64,000 nt of DNA, taken from Hoylesella enoeca JCM 12259. Its GTDB lineage: Bacteria; Bacteroidota; Bacteroidia; Bacteroidales; Bacteroidaceae. The stretch's first letter is position 1. Each line of letters opens with the position of its first letter. Position numbers and translations under genes: made by a program. The DNA is taken from contig NZ_BAIX01000005.1 of NCBI RefSeq assembly GCF_000613405.1, positions 1 to 64,000 on the forward strand, written 5' to 3'. The notes under the pieces are model-generated. The model worked only from the letters and a program-made list of their open reading frames with translations. It was not told where the DNA came from and ran no database searches. Below, piece by piece: positions 7,732 through 16,910 of the stretch.

Positions 7732-9678
7732 ATGTCACAAATAGATTCAAGAATTCCCGAAGGTTCACTGTCAGAGAAGTGGACAAACTATAAAGCTCAT
7801 CAGAAGCTTGTTAATCCCGCAAACAAACGTAAACTTGATATCATCGTCGTAGGAACGGGTTTGGCGGGTGCATCTGCTGCTGCTTCGCTTGGTGAAATGG
7901 GATTCCGCGTGTTCAATTTCTGTATTCAAGACTCTCCGCGTCGTGCCCATTCGATTGCTGCACAAGGTGGTATCAATGCAGCAAAGAACTATCAGAACGA
8001 TGGTGATGCAGTCTATCGACTGTTTTATGATACGATTAAAGGAGGCGATTACCGTGCTCGTGAGGCTAACGTTTATCGTTTGGCAGAGGTCAGTGCATCG
8101 ATTATTGACCAGTGTGTAGCGCAGGGGGTTCCTTTCGCTCGTGAATACGGAGGTATGCTTGCGAACCGTTCTTTCGGCGGAGTGCAGGTTAGTCGTACGT
8201 TCTATGCAAAGGGACAGACCGGTCAACAGTTGTTGCTCGGTGCGTATTCGGCCCTGAGCAAGGAAGTGCATAATGGCACGGTAAAACTCTATACACGCTA
8301 TGAGATGGAAGATCTCGTTGTTATCGACGGCAGGGCCCGCGGTATTATAGCCAAGAACTTGGTAACAGGCAAGCTCGAAAGATTCGCTGCACACGCTGTA
8401 TGTATCGCTACCGGCGGTTATGGTAACGCCTATTTCCTCTCTACAAACGCAATGGGCTGCAACTGTACGGCTGCTATTCAGTGTTATCGTAAGGGTGCTT
8501 ATTTTGCCAATCCAGCCTTTGTGCAGATTCACCCGACGTGCATTCCCGTTCACGGAGATAAGCAATCGAAATTGACTTTGATGTCGGAGTCGCTGCGAAA
8601 TGATGGTAGAATTTGGGTACCTAAGAAGCTTGAAGATGCCCAAAAACTGCAAGCTGGAACGCTTCAGGGTAGAGATATTCCCGAAGAAGATCGTGACTAC
8701 TATCTTGAGCGGCGCTATCCTGCATTCGGAAACCTCGTTCCTCGTGATGTTGCCAGCCGTGCAGCGAAAGAGCGTTGTGACAAAGGCTTTGGCGTGAACA
8801 ATACAGGTTTGGCCGTGTTCCTTGATTTTTCGGAAGCTATCGGACGGTTAGGTCGTGATGTAGTAGAGCAGCGTTATGGCAACCTTTTTGATATGTACGA
8901 GGAGATAACGAATGTAAGTCCCTATGAAAACCCAATGATGATCTACCCCGCAATTCATTACACAATGGGTGGAATATGGGTAGACTATGAACTGCAAACA
9001 TCCATCAAGGGGCTGTTTGCACTCGGAGAGTGTAACTTCTCAGACCATGGCGCCAATCGATTAGGTGCCAGTGCGCTGATGCAAGGCCTTGCAGACGGCT
9101 ATTATGTGATACCTTACACGATGCAGAATTACCTGAGCGATCAGATCACAGTGCCTCGTTTCTCTACAGATTTGCCCGAGTTTGAAGCGGCTGAGAAAGC
9201 TGTTCAGGCTGAAATCGACCTTATATATAATGTAAAGGGAGATGAGAGTGTCGACCATATTCATAAGAAACTCTACACGATCTTATGGAATAAGGTAGGT
9301 ATGGCGCGTAATCTCGAAGGCTTGAAAGAGGCGCTTGTCGAGCTCAAAGCATTGCGCAAAGAGTTTTATGAGCACGTGCGCATTCCCGGAGAGAAGGAAG
9401 GTCTCAACGTGGAACTTGACAAAGCGATCCATCTTCGTGACTTTATTACGATGGGAGAGCTGATGGCTTACGATGCCATTAACCGTAACGAGAGTTGTGG
9501 CGGGCACTTCCGTGAAGAGTCGCAAACCGAGGAAGGCGAGGCCAAACGTGATGACGAGCACTATATGTATGTTGCTTGTTGGAAGTATGAAGGTTCTGAT
9601 GATACCGAGCCTACGCTGTTAAAAGAGGATCTTAACTATCAATATATTAAGGTGCAAACACGAAATTACAAGTCGTAA
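7732..9678 (+). CDS. frdA: Fumarate reductase / succinate dehydrogenase flavoprotein subunit
   Basis: Catalytic subunit with covalently bound FAD, interconverting fumarate and succinate on the inner face of the membrane. The 648-aa protein has the dinucleotide-binding loop [12 protein letters not shown] (about residues 41-52), the FAD-attachment region [25 protein letters not shown] and [19 protein letters not shown]. The length fits the longer, Bacteroidota/epsilon-type FrdA. It is the middle gene of frdCAB. A 131-bp gap containing several GACTCA-like repeats separates it from frdB. Confidence 0.97.
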   Translation: MSQIDSRIPEGSLSEKWTNYKAHQKLVNPANKRKLDIIVVGTGLAGASAAASLGEMGFRVFNFCIQDSPRRAHSIAAQGGINAAKNYQNDGDAVYRLFYDTIKGGDYRAREANVYRLAEVSASIIDQCVAQGVPFAREYGGMLANRSFGGVQVSRTFYAKGQTGQQLLLGAYSALSKEVHNGTVKLYTRYEMEDLVVIDGRARGIIAKNLVTGKLERFAAHAVCIATGGYGNAYFLSTNAMGCNCTAAIQCYRKGAYFANPAFVQIHPTCIPVHGDKQSKLTLMSESLRNDGRIWVPKKLEDAQKLQAGTLQGRDIPEEDRDYYLERRYPAFGNLVPRDVASRAAKERCDKGFGVNNTGLAVFLDFSEAIGRLGRDVVEQRYGNLFDMYEEITNVSPYENPMMIYPAIHYTMGGIWVDYELQTSIKGLFALGECNFSDHGANRLGASALMQGLADGYYVIPYTMQNYLSDQITVPRFSTDLPEFEAAEKAVQAEIDLIYNVKGDESVDHIHKKLYTILWNKVGMARNLEGLKEALVELKALRKEFYEHVRIPGEKEGLNVELDKAIHLRDFITMGELMAYDAINRNESCGGHFREESQTEEGEAKRDDEHYMYVACWKYEGSDDTEPTLLKEDLNYQYIKVQTRNYKS

Positions 9679-9809
9679 TTGCGTTTGTGAGTTTATAGGG
9701 TTACAAGTTTGTAAGTTAGATACGACTCATGTTTCCTTCGAAAAGAGGTATAGTCTCTATTAAAAACTCATCGACTCAATGACTCATCAACTTAAAAACT
9801 AACATTATA

Positions 9810-10565
9810 ATGGATAAAAATATCAGTTTTACGCTTAAAGTTTGGCGTCAGAACGGCCCCACAGCGAAAGGTCATTTTGATACGTTCGAGATGAAAGACA
9901 TCCCAGGTGACACCTCATTTCTCGAAATGTTGGACATTCTTAACGAACAGTTGATCGAAGAAAACAAAGAACCCTTTGTCTTTGATCACGATTGTCGCGA
10001 GGGCATTTGCGGTATGTGTTCGCTCTATATCAATGGACATCCGCACGGACCGGCCACCGGAGCCACTACGTGTCAGCTCTATATGCGCCGCTTCAACGAC
10101 GGAGACGTCATCACGGTAGAGCCTTGGCGTTCGGCCGCATTCCCTGTAATTAAAGACTGTATGGTCGATCGAGGAGCCTTCGATAAGATTATCCAGGCCG
10201 GCGGTTACATCAGCGTACGCACCGGTCAGCCGCAAGATGCCAATGCAATTCTTATCCCCAAAGAGGCTGCCGACGAGGCAATGGACTGCGCTACGTGCAT
10301 AGGTTGTGCTGCTTGTGTGGCTGCCTGCAAGAACGGTTCAGCTATGTTGTTCGTCAGTTCGAAGGTAAGTCAGTTGGCATTGTTGCCCCAAGGCCGTCCC
10401 GAAGCTGCTCGTCGAGCTAAAGCTATGGTGATGAAGATGGAGGAGTTAGGTTTTGGTAACTGCACGAATACGCGTGCCTGCGAGGCCGAATGTCCGAAGA
10501 ACGAGTCGATAGCGAATATTGCTCGTCTTAACCGCGAGTTCATCGCTGCCAAACTCAACGACTAA
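9810..10565 (+). CDS. frdB: Fumarate reductase / succinate dehydrogenase iron-sulfur subunit
   Basis: Carries electrons from the quinol-oxidising membrane subunit to FrdA. The 251-aa protein has an N-terminal plant-type ferredoxin domain with the [2Fe-2S] cysteines in CREGICGMC (residues 63-71), then a C-terminal domain with the clusters [14 protein letters not shown] (about residue 158) and [13 protein letters not shown] (about residue 217). It is last in frdCAB and is followed by a strong terminator at 10600-10633. Start and length are normal. Confidence 0.97.
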   Translation: MDKNISFTLKVWRQNGPTAKGHFDTFEMKDIPGDTSFLEMLDILNEQLIEENKEPFVFDHDCREGICGMCSLYINGHPHGPATGATTCQLYMRRFNDGDVITVEPWRSAAFPVIKDCMVDRGAFDKIIQAGGYISVRTGQPQDANAILIPKEAADEAMDCATCIGCAACVAACKNGSAMLFVSSKVSQLALLPQGRPEAARRAKAMVMKMEELGFGNCTNTRACEAECPKNESIANIARLNREFIAAKLND

Positions 10566-10599
10566 TTATCAATTACGCTTGGCGTAATTCAAATATTAA

Positions 10600-10633
10600 G
10601 GGCACATCGGTTATGGATCGATGTGCCCTTTTT
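10600..10633 (+). terminator. Intrinsic terminator of frdCAB
   Basis: Perfect 10-bp stem GGGCACATCG / CGATGTGCCC with a 9-nt loop, followed directly by TTTTT. A smaller palindrome (AATTACGC-TTG-GCGTAATT, 10571-10589) precedes it. Confidence 0.9.
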
Positions 10634-10705
10634 CATGACCATTTGCATCATTTCCCGTTTCTTTTTGTTGTCTTGATACTGATTGATTATCGGTGAAACC
10701 TATTC

Positions 10706-10793
10706 CGATTAACCGTTAGCTGCCGTGCAATTAATGGTCAATCGCAGGCTGAATAGCGGTTAGTCGCAACGCGCTTAACGGTGGGCTGAAATG
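10706..10793. repeat. 22-bp repeat array downstream of frdB
   Basis: Four units in exact phase start at 10706, 10728, 10750 and 10772 (CGATTAACCGTTAGC..., CAATTAATGGTCAAT..., TGAATAGCGGTTAGT..., CGCTTAACGGTGGGC...). A degenerate fifth may precede at 10684 (TGATTATCGGTGA...). The array sits between the frdCAB terminator and the promoter of the next gene. Confidence 0.8.
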
Positions 10794-10823
10794 GTTTGAT
10801 GCTCGAAAAAAGAGGCTGTTTGC

Positions 10824-10854
10824 TTGCCTCTCAGAAAGATAATGCGTATATTTG
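10824..10854 (+). promoter_or_regulatory. Promoter of the small acetyltransferase operon
   Basis: TTG at 10824-10826, a 20-nt spacer and TATATTTG at 10847-10854. The ATG lies 35 nt downstream of the -7 element. Confidence 0.6.
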
Positions 10855-10889
10855 TCAACTGAATTTATAAAAATTACAAAGCCAAACAG

Positions 10890-11171
10890 ATGCAACAACA
10901 CGATATGAAGGCCGCACTGAAACATGATAAAGCTCTGAGCCAAATCTCTGTTGAGATTGAAGGGCACATTGCTCTTGTTGAATATGATTTACGCGATGGG
11001 ATGCTTGACATTGTGCACACGTATGTTCCAAAACCTTTGGAAGGTCGTGGAATCGCTTCCGAATTGGTTCGTGCAGCTTATGATTATGCTCGCGAACAGG
11101 ACGTTAAACCTGTGGCCACATGTTCTTATGCCGCGGCTTGGTTGGAAAGGAATTCCCAAAAAGTGCGATGA
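10890..11171 (+). CDS. Small GNAT-like N-acetyltransferase (YjdJ type)
   Basis: A 93-aa protein matching the compact Gcn5-related acetyltransferase family of YjdJ-like proteins. The sequence shows ALVEYDL, DIVHTYVPKPLEGRGIASELV, whose GRGIA is the acetyl-CoA pyrophosphate loop, and a C-terminal CSYAAAWLER helix. Substrates of this family are largely unknown. The stop codon overlaps the ATG of the downstream dipeptidase (ATGA), so the two are probably translationally coupled. It has its own promoter at 10824-10854. Confidence 0.82.
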   Translation: MQQHDMKAALKHDKALSQISVEIEGHIALVEYDLRDGMLDIVHTYVPKPLEGRGIASELVRAAYDYAREQDVKPVATCSYAAAWLERNSQKVR

Positions 11172-11839
11172 AAAGGGGAATTTTTGCTTTTGTTATGTGC
11201 ATGATCGCCATGTGCATGACTGCTCAACGGGAGGGGAGAACAGCCGAATCGTTGAGAAAACAAGGGCTTGTCAATGTGCAACGATTGGATCCGTCCATCT
11301 TCGTTTCGTTGATGTATGCTCGTGCCGATAACTTTACGGGGAGCGTGCTTTATGACGATTTGCGCACAGCATATCTGCATCCGCAGGCGGCTGAAGCATT
11401 GGTCAAAGCGCAGCGACGGTTAAAGGTTTTGCGGCCGGATCTGAGTCTGAAAGTATATGATGCTGCACGGCCAATGACGATACAGCAACGGATGTGGAAT
11501 CTGGTGAAAAACACGTCTAAAAATATATATGTCAGCAATCCCGCTCATGGCGGAGGACTCCATAATTATGGGTTGGCCGTGGATATTACACTATGCACTC
11601 TGCGCGGCGACAGCATTCCGATGGGCACTCGTGTGGATGCCATGACGCCGCTTTCGCATATCGATCGTGAGGGAGAACTGGTTGCTGCGCATCGCATCAG
11701 CCGTCAGGCACAACGCAATCGGGAACTCCTGCGTGCTGTGATGCAGTTTGCTGGATTCCGTCCGTTGCGCACCGAGTGGTGGCATTTCAATTTCAAGACG
11801 CGTGCCCAAGCCCGAAAGTCATATCGGGTGATCCACTAA
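11168..11839 (+). CDS. ddpX: D-alanyl-D-alanine dipeptidase (VanX/DdpX family)
   Basis: Zinc dipeptidase that hydrolyses D-Ala-D-Ala. The 223-aa protein starts with a signal peptide (MKRGIFAFVMCMIAMCMTAQ), so it is exported. It carries the metal site in GGGLHNYGLAVD (matching SxHxxGxAxD, with the first Ser replaced by Gly) and EWWHF (catalytic Glu and third zinc ligand). The substrate-binding Arg probably lies in YDAARP. An exported enzyme fits peptidoglycan fragment turnover or recycling better than vancomycin resistance, and there is no vanHA or vanRS nearby. I chose the ATG at 11168 because it gives the signal peptide and overlaps the upstream stop. Confidence 0.9.
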   Translation: MKRGIFAFVMCMIAMCMTAQREGRTAESLRKQGLVNVQRLDPSIFVSLMYARADNFTGSVLYDDLRTAYLHPQAAEALVKAQRRLKVLRPDLSLKVYDAARPMTIQQRMWNLVKNTSKNIYVSNPAHGGGLHNYGLAVDITLCTLRGDSIPMGTRVDAMTPLSHIDREGELVAAHRISRQAQRNRELLRAVMQFAGFRPLRTEWWHFNFKTRAQARKSYRVIH

Positions 11840-11850
11840 TATGTTTGGTA

Positions 11851-13056
11851 ATGATTGATTCTTTGACCTTAGATTTTGCCAATCAGCATGCCGATGATGA
11901 TGTGCAGCAGTTGGCTTTGCAGGCTGCACGTTGGCCAGGAATAGACCTTCTGCAAGCGATTGATCAGATTCGGGGGCACCGAACAGCACGTATCAAATTA
12001 CCATCATGGGCCGCTGTGCCTGACATTGTTTATCCGCCGCATCTTTCGATGGAGCAATGTTCATCCGAACAAACGGCTGTTTACAAGGCCAACATTGCTC
12101 AACGACTGGGCGGTGAATCGTTTGTTGATCTCACGGGAGGCTTTGGAGTGGATTTTGCTTTTATCTCACAGGGATTCAAAAAGGCTGTTTATGTGGAGCA
12201 ACAAGCGCATTTATGCGAGGTGGCTCGACATAATTTCGGGTTGCTTGGATTGTCGCAAGCACGTGTAATGTGTGTGGATAGCATTGCGTTTTTGCATGAA
12301 ATGGAGCCTGCGAGTTTGATTTTCGTCGATCCGGCACGCCGTAATGAGTATGGCGGGAAGGCCTTTGCGATCGGTGATTGCACGCCTGATATTCGACAAA
12401 TCGAAATGGAGTTGCTTGAAAAAGCGACCCATGTGCTGATTAAACTGTCGCCGATGCTTGATTGGCATAAGGCAGTTGCCGATCTTGAAAGTATCGACCG
12501 TGTGGTCGATGAAGTGCATATTGTGGCCGTGAAAAATGAATGTAAGGAATTGCTTCTGGTGCTTTCGAAAGGTGGAAAGCATAAGAATAAACCGCGGCAA
12601 GTGTTGTGTGTGAATGATGGCAGCGTCTTCTCGTATATCGAAGACGATGAAACGAAGAGTTCATTAAGACTTTTTGAGGCTGAAATACACAGCGGAATGC
12701 ACCTCTATGAGCCGCATTCCGCTGTTATGAAAGCTGGATGTTTCGGTCTGCTTTCGAATAAATTCAATGTTGAAAGCCTTGCTCACGACTCTCATTTATT
12801 TGTTTCCGAAGACGTCGTTACGGGTTTTCCAGGCCGTCATTTTCGTATAAATGAGGTGGTTTCAATGAATAAAAAGGTACTCAAAAAAGCCTTTTCTTAT
12901 ATTCGGCAAGCCAATATCGCTGTGCGAAATTTCCCTCTTTCCGTGGCTGAACTGCGTCGGAAACTGCGTTTGAAAGATGGTGGCGATATCTATCTTTTCG
13001 CTACTACCGATGTTGTTGGCCGTCATGTACTGCTTATTTGCAGCAAAATGGGGTAG
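11851..13056 (+). CDS. Class I SAM-dependent methyltransferase, PG_1098 type
   Basis: A 401-aa protein with a Rossmann methyltransferase core: SAM-binding DLTGGFGVDFAF around residue 94, VYVEQ as the acidic end of beta-2, and IFVDPARR as the motif IV loop. The C-terminal third fits the ferredoxin-like/THUMP-like module known from the Porphyromonas PG_1098 family (FPGRHFRINEV, KLKDGGDIYLFA-type ending). An RNA substrate is suggested by the family but not shown here. The start MIDSLTLDFA at 11851 was preferred over an upstream in-frame ATG inside the dipeptidase gene. Confidence 0.85.
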   Translation: MIDSLTLDFANQHADDDVQQLALQAARWPGIDLLQAIDQIRGHRTARIKLPSWAAVPDIVYPPHLSMEQCSSEQTAVYKANIAQRLGGESFVDLTGGFGVDFAFISQGFKKAVYVEQQAHLCEVARHNFGLLGLSQARVMCVDSIAFLHEMEPASLIFVDPARRNEYGGKAFAIGDCTPDIRQIEMELLEKATHVLIKLSPMLDWHKAVADLESIDRVVDEVHIVAVKNECKELLLVLSKGGKHKNKPRQVLCVNDGSVFSYIEDDETKSSLRLFEAEIHSGMHLYEPHSAVMKAGCFGLLSNKFNVESLAHDSHLFVSEDVVTGFPGRHFRINEVVSMNKKVLKKAFSYIRQANIAVRNFPLSVAELRRKLRLKDGGDIYLFATTDVVGRHVLLICSKMG

Positions 13057-13065
13057 GGGATCAGT

Positions 13066-13563
13066 TTAGAAGCGGATCGGTCCAAACCTCAACACCGATG
13101 CATATTTGCCGTTTTGGCGAAACTGATAAATCGTAAACAGCCGACTATTATCCACTGGTGAGCTACCACCTTTATAAAAAGGTGCACCGTCATCTTCTAT
13201 ATCCATCGACAAGTCGGGGTAATCGGCCTCCATCTTTTTAGCAATCAACTGTGTGAAACGCTGTGCGCTGTGTTTATCTTTCGATAAAACTGTAAACCGT
13301 GCTTCGTTAAGTACGATGTTGCCAGACTTGTTTTGTCCGAATTTGAAGTTCACTTGGTGAAACCGAATGCCCATAAACTGCACGTCATTATACGTCAGTT
13401 GTTGTTCGGTAGCTATCGCCGGTTTTCCGAATTGAGCTTCGATCTGTTGCACGGCTTGTGTATAATCCATGCCGAATGTCATTCCCGACACACTGGCTTC
13501 TTGTTTTGCGCTTCCGGTTACGGACAAGATTAGCGCAAAGGCAAGAGTGAATAATTTTTTCAT
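13066..13563 (-). CDS. Secreted protein of unknown function
   Basis: A 165-aa protein starting with a clear signal peptide (MKKLFTLAFALILSVTGSAK). The mature part is a small alpha/beta domain: MTFGMDYTQAVQQIEAQFGKP, then FMGIRFHQVNFKF and LNEARFTVLS. The pattern GMDYTQAVQQIEAQFG resembles the openings of small periplasmic domains, but I recognise no family with a known role. It converges on the methyltransferase with a 9-bp gap. A -7 element (TAACTTTG, 13595-13602) lies about 30 nt upstream, with an inverted repeat just behind it. Confidence 0.7.
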   Translation of the reverse strand: MKKLFTLAFALILSVTGSAKQEASVSGMTFGMDYTQAVQQIEAQFGKPAIATEQQLTYNDVQFMGIRFHQVNFKFGQNKSGNIVLNEARFTVLSKDKHSAQRFTQLIAKKMEADYPDLSMDIEDDGAPFYKGGSSPVDNSRLFTIYQFRQNGKYASVLRFGPIRF

Positions 13564-13594
13564 TTTTTGTTGTTAATCGTGTGGTTTTATGCCG

Positions 13595-13632
13595 CAAAGT
13601 TAATCAAAAAAGTCTTAAATGGCCAAGACTTT
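13595..13632 (-). promoter_or_regulatory. Promoter and operator-like inverted repeat of the secreted protein
   Basis: TAACTTTG (minus strand, 13602-13595) is a -7 element. Immediately upstream lies AAAGTCTT-N8-AAGACTTT (13609-13632), a perfect 8-bp inverted repeat placed where a repressor or activator could touch the promoter. Confidence 0.45.
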
Positions 13633-13677
13633 GTTAAAAAACATTGACTAAAAGGGTGAAATGGAAAGAAAAAAGGA

Positions 13678-13703
13678 AGTCGACTCACTTATGAGTCGAC
13701 CTA
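13678..13703 (-). terminator. Terminator of the rubredoxin gene
   Basis: Perfect stem GTCGACTC / GAGTCGAC around a 6-nt loop. Read on the minus strand it is followed by TTCCTTTTTT. It lies about 25 bp past the rubredoxin stop. Confidence 0.8.
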
Positions 13704-13728
13704 CTTCATTTGTTATTTTCAGTTGAGT

Positions 13729-13896
13729 TTACTCTTCTACAACAGAAAAATCATCTTTACCTACGCCGCAAAGCGGGCACACCCAATCCTCGGGGATGTC
13801 TTCAAAAGCTGTTCCAGGTTCGATGCCACTGTCGGGATCGCCTACTGCGGGATCATAAATATAACCGCAAGTTTCGCAAATGTACTTTTTCATCAT
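13729..13896 (-). CDS. Rubredoxin
   Basis: A 55-aa (or 54-aa from the second ATG) one-iron electron carrier. Two CxxC knuckles bind iron: [10 protein letters not shown] near the start and [11 protein letters not shown] near the end, with the conserved PxDWxCP pattern (PEDWVCP) between. In anaerobes rubredoxin usually feeds electrons to enzymes that detoxify oxygen or peroxide, such as rubrerythrin, none of which lies close by. The gene appears monocistronic, with a terminator at 13678-13703. Confidence 0.95.
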   Translation of the reverse strand: MMKKYICETCGYIYDPAVGDPDSGIEPGTAFEDIPEDWVCPLCGVGKDDFSVVEE

Positions 13897-13939
13897 GTTT
13901 TGTTTCTTAGTTATTAATCAATCTATTGTTTATCAAAAT

Positions 13940-14994
13940 CTATAATTTTGTTTGCAAAATTCGTTCCACCCGGTCGGCGATTTGTGCCGGGGTGATGTCG
14001 TTCAAGCATGCATAATCGCCGCGTAAACAGGGTTTGTTGCCGTAGACGGAGCATGGACGACAGGGCAAATCCAATTGAACGGCATTGTCGGCCAACTGAT
14101 TCCATCCCATAAAACCGGCCAAAGGATGAGTTGCTCCCCATACACTAACCACTTGAGTGGCTGTGAGTGAAGCCAGATGCATATTAGAGCTGTCCATCGA
14201 AATCATCGCATCAAGATGACTCATGAGTATAAGTTCCTGTTCCAATCCTGCCAAAACGTCGGGTACACAAATGCACTGCGCATGACGTACAGCCATGTCG
14301 GCGAGTTGTTTTCGCTCTGTTTCGCCGCCTCCAAACAAGAAAATGCGACACGAGGAGTGCCTTTGGGTCAGCAAATCAATTACTTCTTCCATCTTCGGGA
14401 GCGGATAAATCTTGCCGCGATGGGCCGCAAATGGCGCAACACCGATCCATTGTTGGAAAGACTTTTTACTACCGATGGCCGCAGGAAGGAGTTGCAAGTT
14501 GCCTCCGCTTGGTGGAAAGATAGACCGGAAATCGAGTTTCACGGGATAACCAAGACGTGCAAACACGTCGGCGTAATTTTGAAAAGCGGTGGGCTGTTGC
14601 ACCAATTTCTTACAGTGTTTGGCCGTGAGCCAACGTTTTCCTCGGCGTTGTTTATTGATGTGTGCCACCTTATTGCGGCTGAGACAGAACCGCATTCGTA
14701 AGTATTTCGAGCGCAACACGTCGTGCAGATCGGCCACAGCCGTAAAGCGTTTGGCTGCCAACCGACGATAGAGTGCATTGAGTCCGCCGACACCTCGATA
14801 CTCTTTCTTTATGTCGCAGCCATAAAGCCAACGTTAGGTGGCAACTTTTCGAAAAGTACACGAGCAAAAGGTCGACTCAAAACAGTGATGCGCACCTCGG
14901 GATATTGCTTGGCCAACGAATCAATGACGGGCACAGCCATGGCCACATCGCCCATAGCGGAAAACCGAATGACGAGGATGTGCTCCGTTTTCAT
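13940..14994 (-). pseudogene. Glycosyltransferase family 9 (heptosyltransferase-like), frameshifted
   Basis: Transfers a sugar, typically a heptose, onto lipopolysaccharide core from a nucleotide donor in the cytoplasm. The N-terminal part (MKTEHILVIRFSAMGDVAMA, from 14994) and the C-terminal part (IGVAPFAAHRGKIYP, FGGGETERKQL, MDSSNMHLASL, VSVWGATHP) are both typical of GT9. The frame breaks near 14812-14816: restoring one base, probably a C, rejoins FMAAD to IKKEYRGVGG and gives about 351 aa. The start overlaps the DUF4254 stop (ATGA). The defect looks like one lost base rather than decay, because both halves stay well conserved. Confidence 0.85.
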
Positions 14995-15596
14995 TTCTTG
15001 GCGTAAAGCACGGGATTGGTGGACGGATCGTTATACATCTTCATTTGTCTGTAAACTTTCATATATTTCCGTCCCGCCTCGATGTCGTCGAGCAGCTGAT
15101 CGATAGCTGTTCCGAGATCAATTTGCTGTTCGAGCAGCACGTTCAACTTGCTGCGACACTTGTCTATGTGTGCATCGTCGGCATCGGTGCGCTCTGCTTG
15201 TTCGCGCATATGATAGATTTTCAGGGCCAAAATAGACAATCTGTCCACTGCCCAAGCCGGACTCTCGGTGTTGATCCGTGCATCCGGCAACACATTTACA
15301 TCGCTATATTTCTGCCGAAAATGGCTGTCGATCTGCTCCACAAGGTCTGTCCGGTCTTGATTAGACAGATCTATGCGGCGTTTCAGCGACAAGGCATCAG
15401 CGGGATTAATGTGGGGATCTCGGATGATATCTTCTAAATGCCATTGCACCGTGTCGATCCAGCATTTCAGATAGAGTCGGTTGTTGATCGACTCTCTTTC
15501 ATACGGGTTATTGATCGGTGTATCCACGTTGTCTTTCACGTGATAATCTTCAATGGCTTGATTGAAAATTCGGTTACAGCTTTCGCTAAATGACAT
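14991..15596 (-). CDS. DUF4254 domain protein
   Basis: A 201-aa, mostly helical, highly charged cytoplasmic protein of the Bacteroidota-specific DUF4254 family, with no signal peptide or membrane segment. Recognisable segments are WHLEDIIRDPHI and SRLSILALKIYHM-like helices, and a C-terminal GRKYMKVYRQMKMYNDP. Its function is unknown. It is translationally coupled to the GT9 gene (ATGA overlap) and neighbours a GT2 gene, which suggests a role in surface polysaccharide synthesis. Confidence 0.85.
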   Translation of the reverse strand: MSFSESCNRIFNQAIEDYHVKDNVDTPINNPYERESINNRLYLKCWIDTVQWHLEDIIRDPHINPADALSLKRRIDLSNQDRTDLVEQIDSHFRQKYSDVNVLPDARINTESPAWAVDRLSILALKIYHMREQAERTDADDAHIDKCRSKLNVLLEQQIDLGTAIDQLLDDIEAGRKYMKVYRQMKMYNDPSTNPVLYAKK

Positions 15597-15882
15597 GGCT
15601 CGATATGTTTTTTATTTGATGCAAATATAGAAATTTAAGCGATCATAACCAAAAAAAAGTACTGTTTTTTAGTTTTTTAGGGTTTCTCTGCATGCCTTTT
15701 TACCGGCATTTCTCACATTGTATTGAGAATGCCTTATATCCCATTGAATTTCAAATATATACAAATCTTTTTGCAACTAACTGTTATATACCGTGTAAAT
15801 AAGCATTAATGACACGACAACTGAGCGTTAGTTGCTCTGTGATTAACGGTTAATTGCAGCATGCAGAATCGTTTCCCGGGTG
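15597..15882. other. Intergenic region between DUF4254 and the GT2 gene
   Basis: AT-rich 286 bp containing a 22-bp repeat array (15774-15861). No gene was seen. The DUF4254 promoter probably lies here but I could not place it firmly. Confidence 0.5.
15774..15861. repeat. 22-bp repeat array downstream of the GT2 gene
   Basis: Four exact-phase units start at 15774, 15796, 15818 and 15840 (CAACTAACTGTTA..., TAAATAAGCATTAATG..., CAACTGAGCGTTAGTTG..., TGATTAACGGTTAATTG...). The array ends 21 bp before the GT2 stop codon. Confidence 0.82.
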
Positions 15883-16818
15883 TTAATTCCGTCTTTCCAT
15901 CACGAAGTATCGTGGTCTGCGCTTCACTTCGGTGTATATTTTTCCGACGTAAACACCGGTGATTCCGACGCCGGTCGTTACTACGCCGCCGATAAACCAA
16001 AGTGAAGTGAGGGTAGAAGTCCAGCCTTGTATCGTATTGCCTTGGGCGTATTCAATCAACGCAAAGCCAATCATCACAACCGAAACCAATGTCATCAGCA
16101 GCCCGATGACGGTAATCCATTTGAGCGGAGCTGTCGAAAACGACGTTATTCCGTCGACAGAGAAGCTGAGCATCTTATGCAATGGATACTTGGATTGCCC
16201 TGCCGTGCGCGCAGTCCGATTGTAAAACACGAAACCTTCATTGAATCCTAACTGACGAACTAAGCCTCGGAGAAAGAGATTCCGTTCAGGAAACGCCAGC
16301 AGTGCACGTACAGTCCGTGCGGTCATCATTCGATAATCGGCGTGGTTATAAATCATTTCCTGATCCACGGAACGCATCAGTCGATAAAAAGTTTGTGCCG
16401 TAAAGCGTTTGAAGAACGCATCTGTTTTGCGCTCTTTACGCACGCCATAGACGATGTCGCAGCCCTGCTTGACTTGCTTAACCATATCGATAATGGCGTT
16501 CTCATCATCTTGCAGGTCGGCATCTATCGATACAGCAGCATCGCATTGGTCGACAGTCTGCTCCAATCCGGCCCACAATGCGCGCTGATGTCCTACATTA
16601 TGAGACAGTCGGATACCTGAAATGTTGGCGAATTTCTCGGTGAGTTGACAAATCAAAGGCCACGTCTTGTCACTGCTTCCATCGTCGACAAGCATTAAAC
16701 GAGCCTCTGTTGCCGTCTCGTCTCGCAGCCTATCGACCACTGTCTGCAACTTATCCACTGCCCAACAGAGCACTTCCTCTTCGTTGTAACACGGAATAAC
16801 AATATAAATTTTCATCAT
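15883..16818 (-). CDS. Glycosyltransferase family 2, GtrB/DPM1-like
   Basis: A 311-aa membrane-bound glycosyltransferase. The GT-A catalytic domain shows YIVIPCYNEEEVL at the start, MLVDDGSSDKTW and SIDADLQDDE (DxD metal site). Two C-terminal membrane helices (about residues 230-255 and 265-290) place it with the polyprenyl-phosphate sugar transferases such as GtrB. It probably loads a sugar onto undecaprenyl phosphate for transfer outside the membrane. A second start Met lies one codon downstream. Confidence 0.9.
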   Translation of the reverse strand: MMKIYIVIPCYNEEEVLCWAVDKLQTVVDRLRDETATEARLMLVDDGSSDKTWPLICQLTEKFANISGIRLSHNVGHQRALWAGLEQTVDQCDAAVSIDADLQDDENAIIDMVKQVKQGCDIVYGVRKERKTDAFFKRFTAQTFYRLMRSVDQEMIYNHADYRMMTARTVRALLAFPERNLFLRGLVRQLGFNEGFVFYNRTARTAGQSKYPLHKMLSFSVDGITSFSTAPLKWITVIGLLMTLVSVVMIGFALIEYAQGNTIQGWTSTLTSLWFIGGVVTTGVGITGVYVGKIYTEVKRRPRYFVMERRN

Positions 16819-16847
16819 TTTTAGCGTATGGGGGGGTGGTTAAAAAG

Positions 16848-16893
16848 CCTCTATCCGAGATGTTCGGCATCCCGAATAGAGGCTTTTCGTATC
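16848..16893 (-). terminator. Terminator of sucC-sucD
   Basis: Stem AAAGCCTCTAT / ATAGAGGCTTT around a long loop that itself contains CCGAGATGTTCGGCATC-type pairing, followed on the minus strand by a short T-rich run. It lies just past the sucD stop. Confidence 0.8.
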
Positions 16894-16910
16894 ATTTCAA
16901 ACTGTCAGCC

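Noticed and set aside
9679..9809. GACTCA-like repeats between frdA and frdB
   Set aside because: Short, irregularly spaced and AT-rich; no consistent period or symmetry was found.
11168..11839. Vancomycin-resistance gene vanX
   Set aside because: The protein carries a signal peptide and no vanHA or vanRS genes are near, so a role in cell-wall recycling is more likely than resistance.
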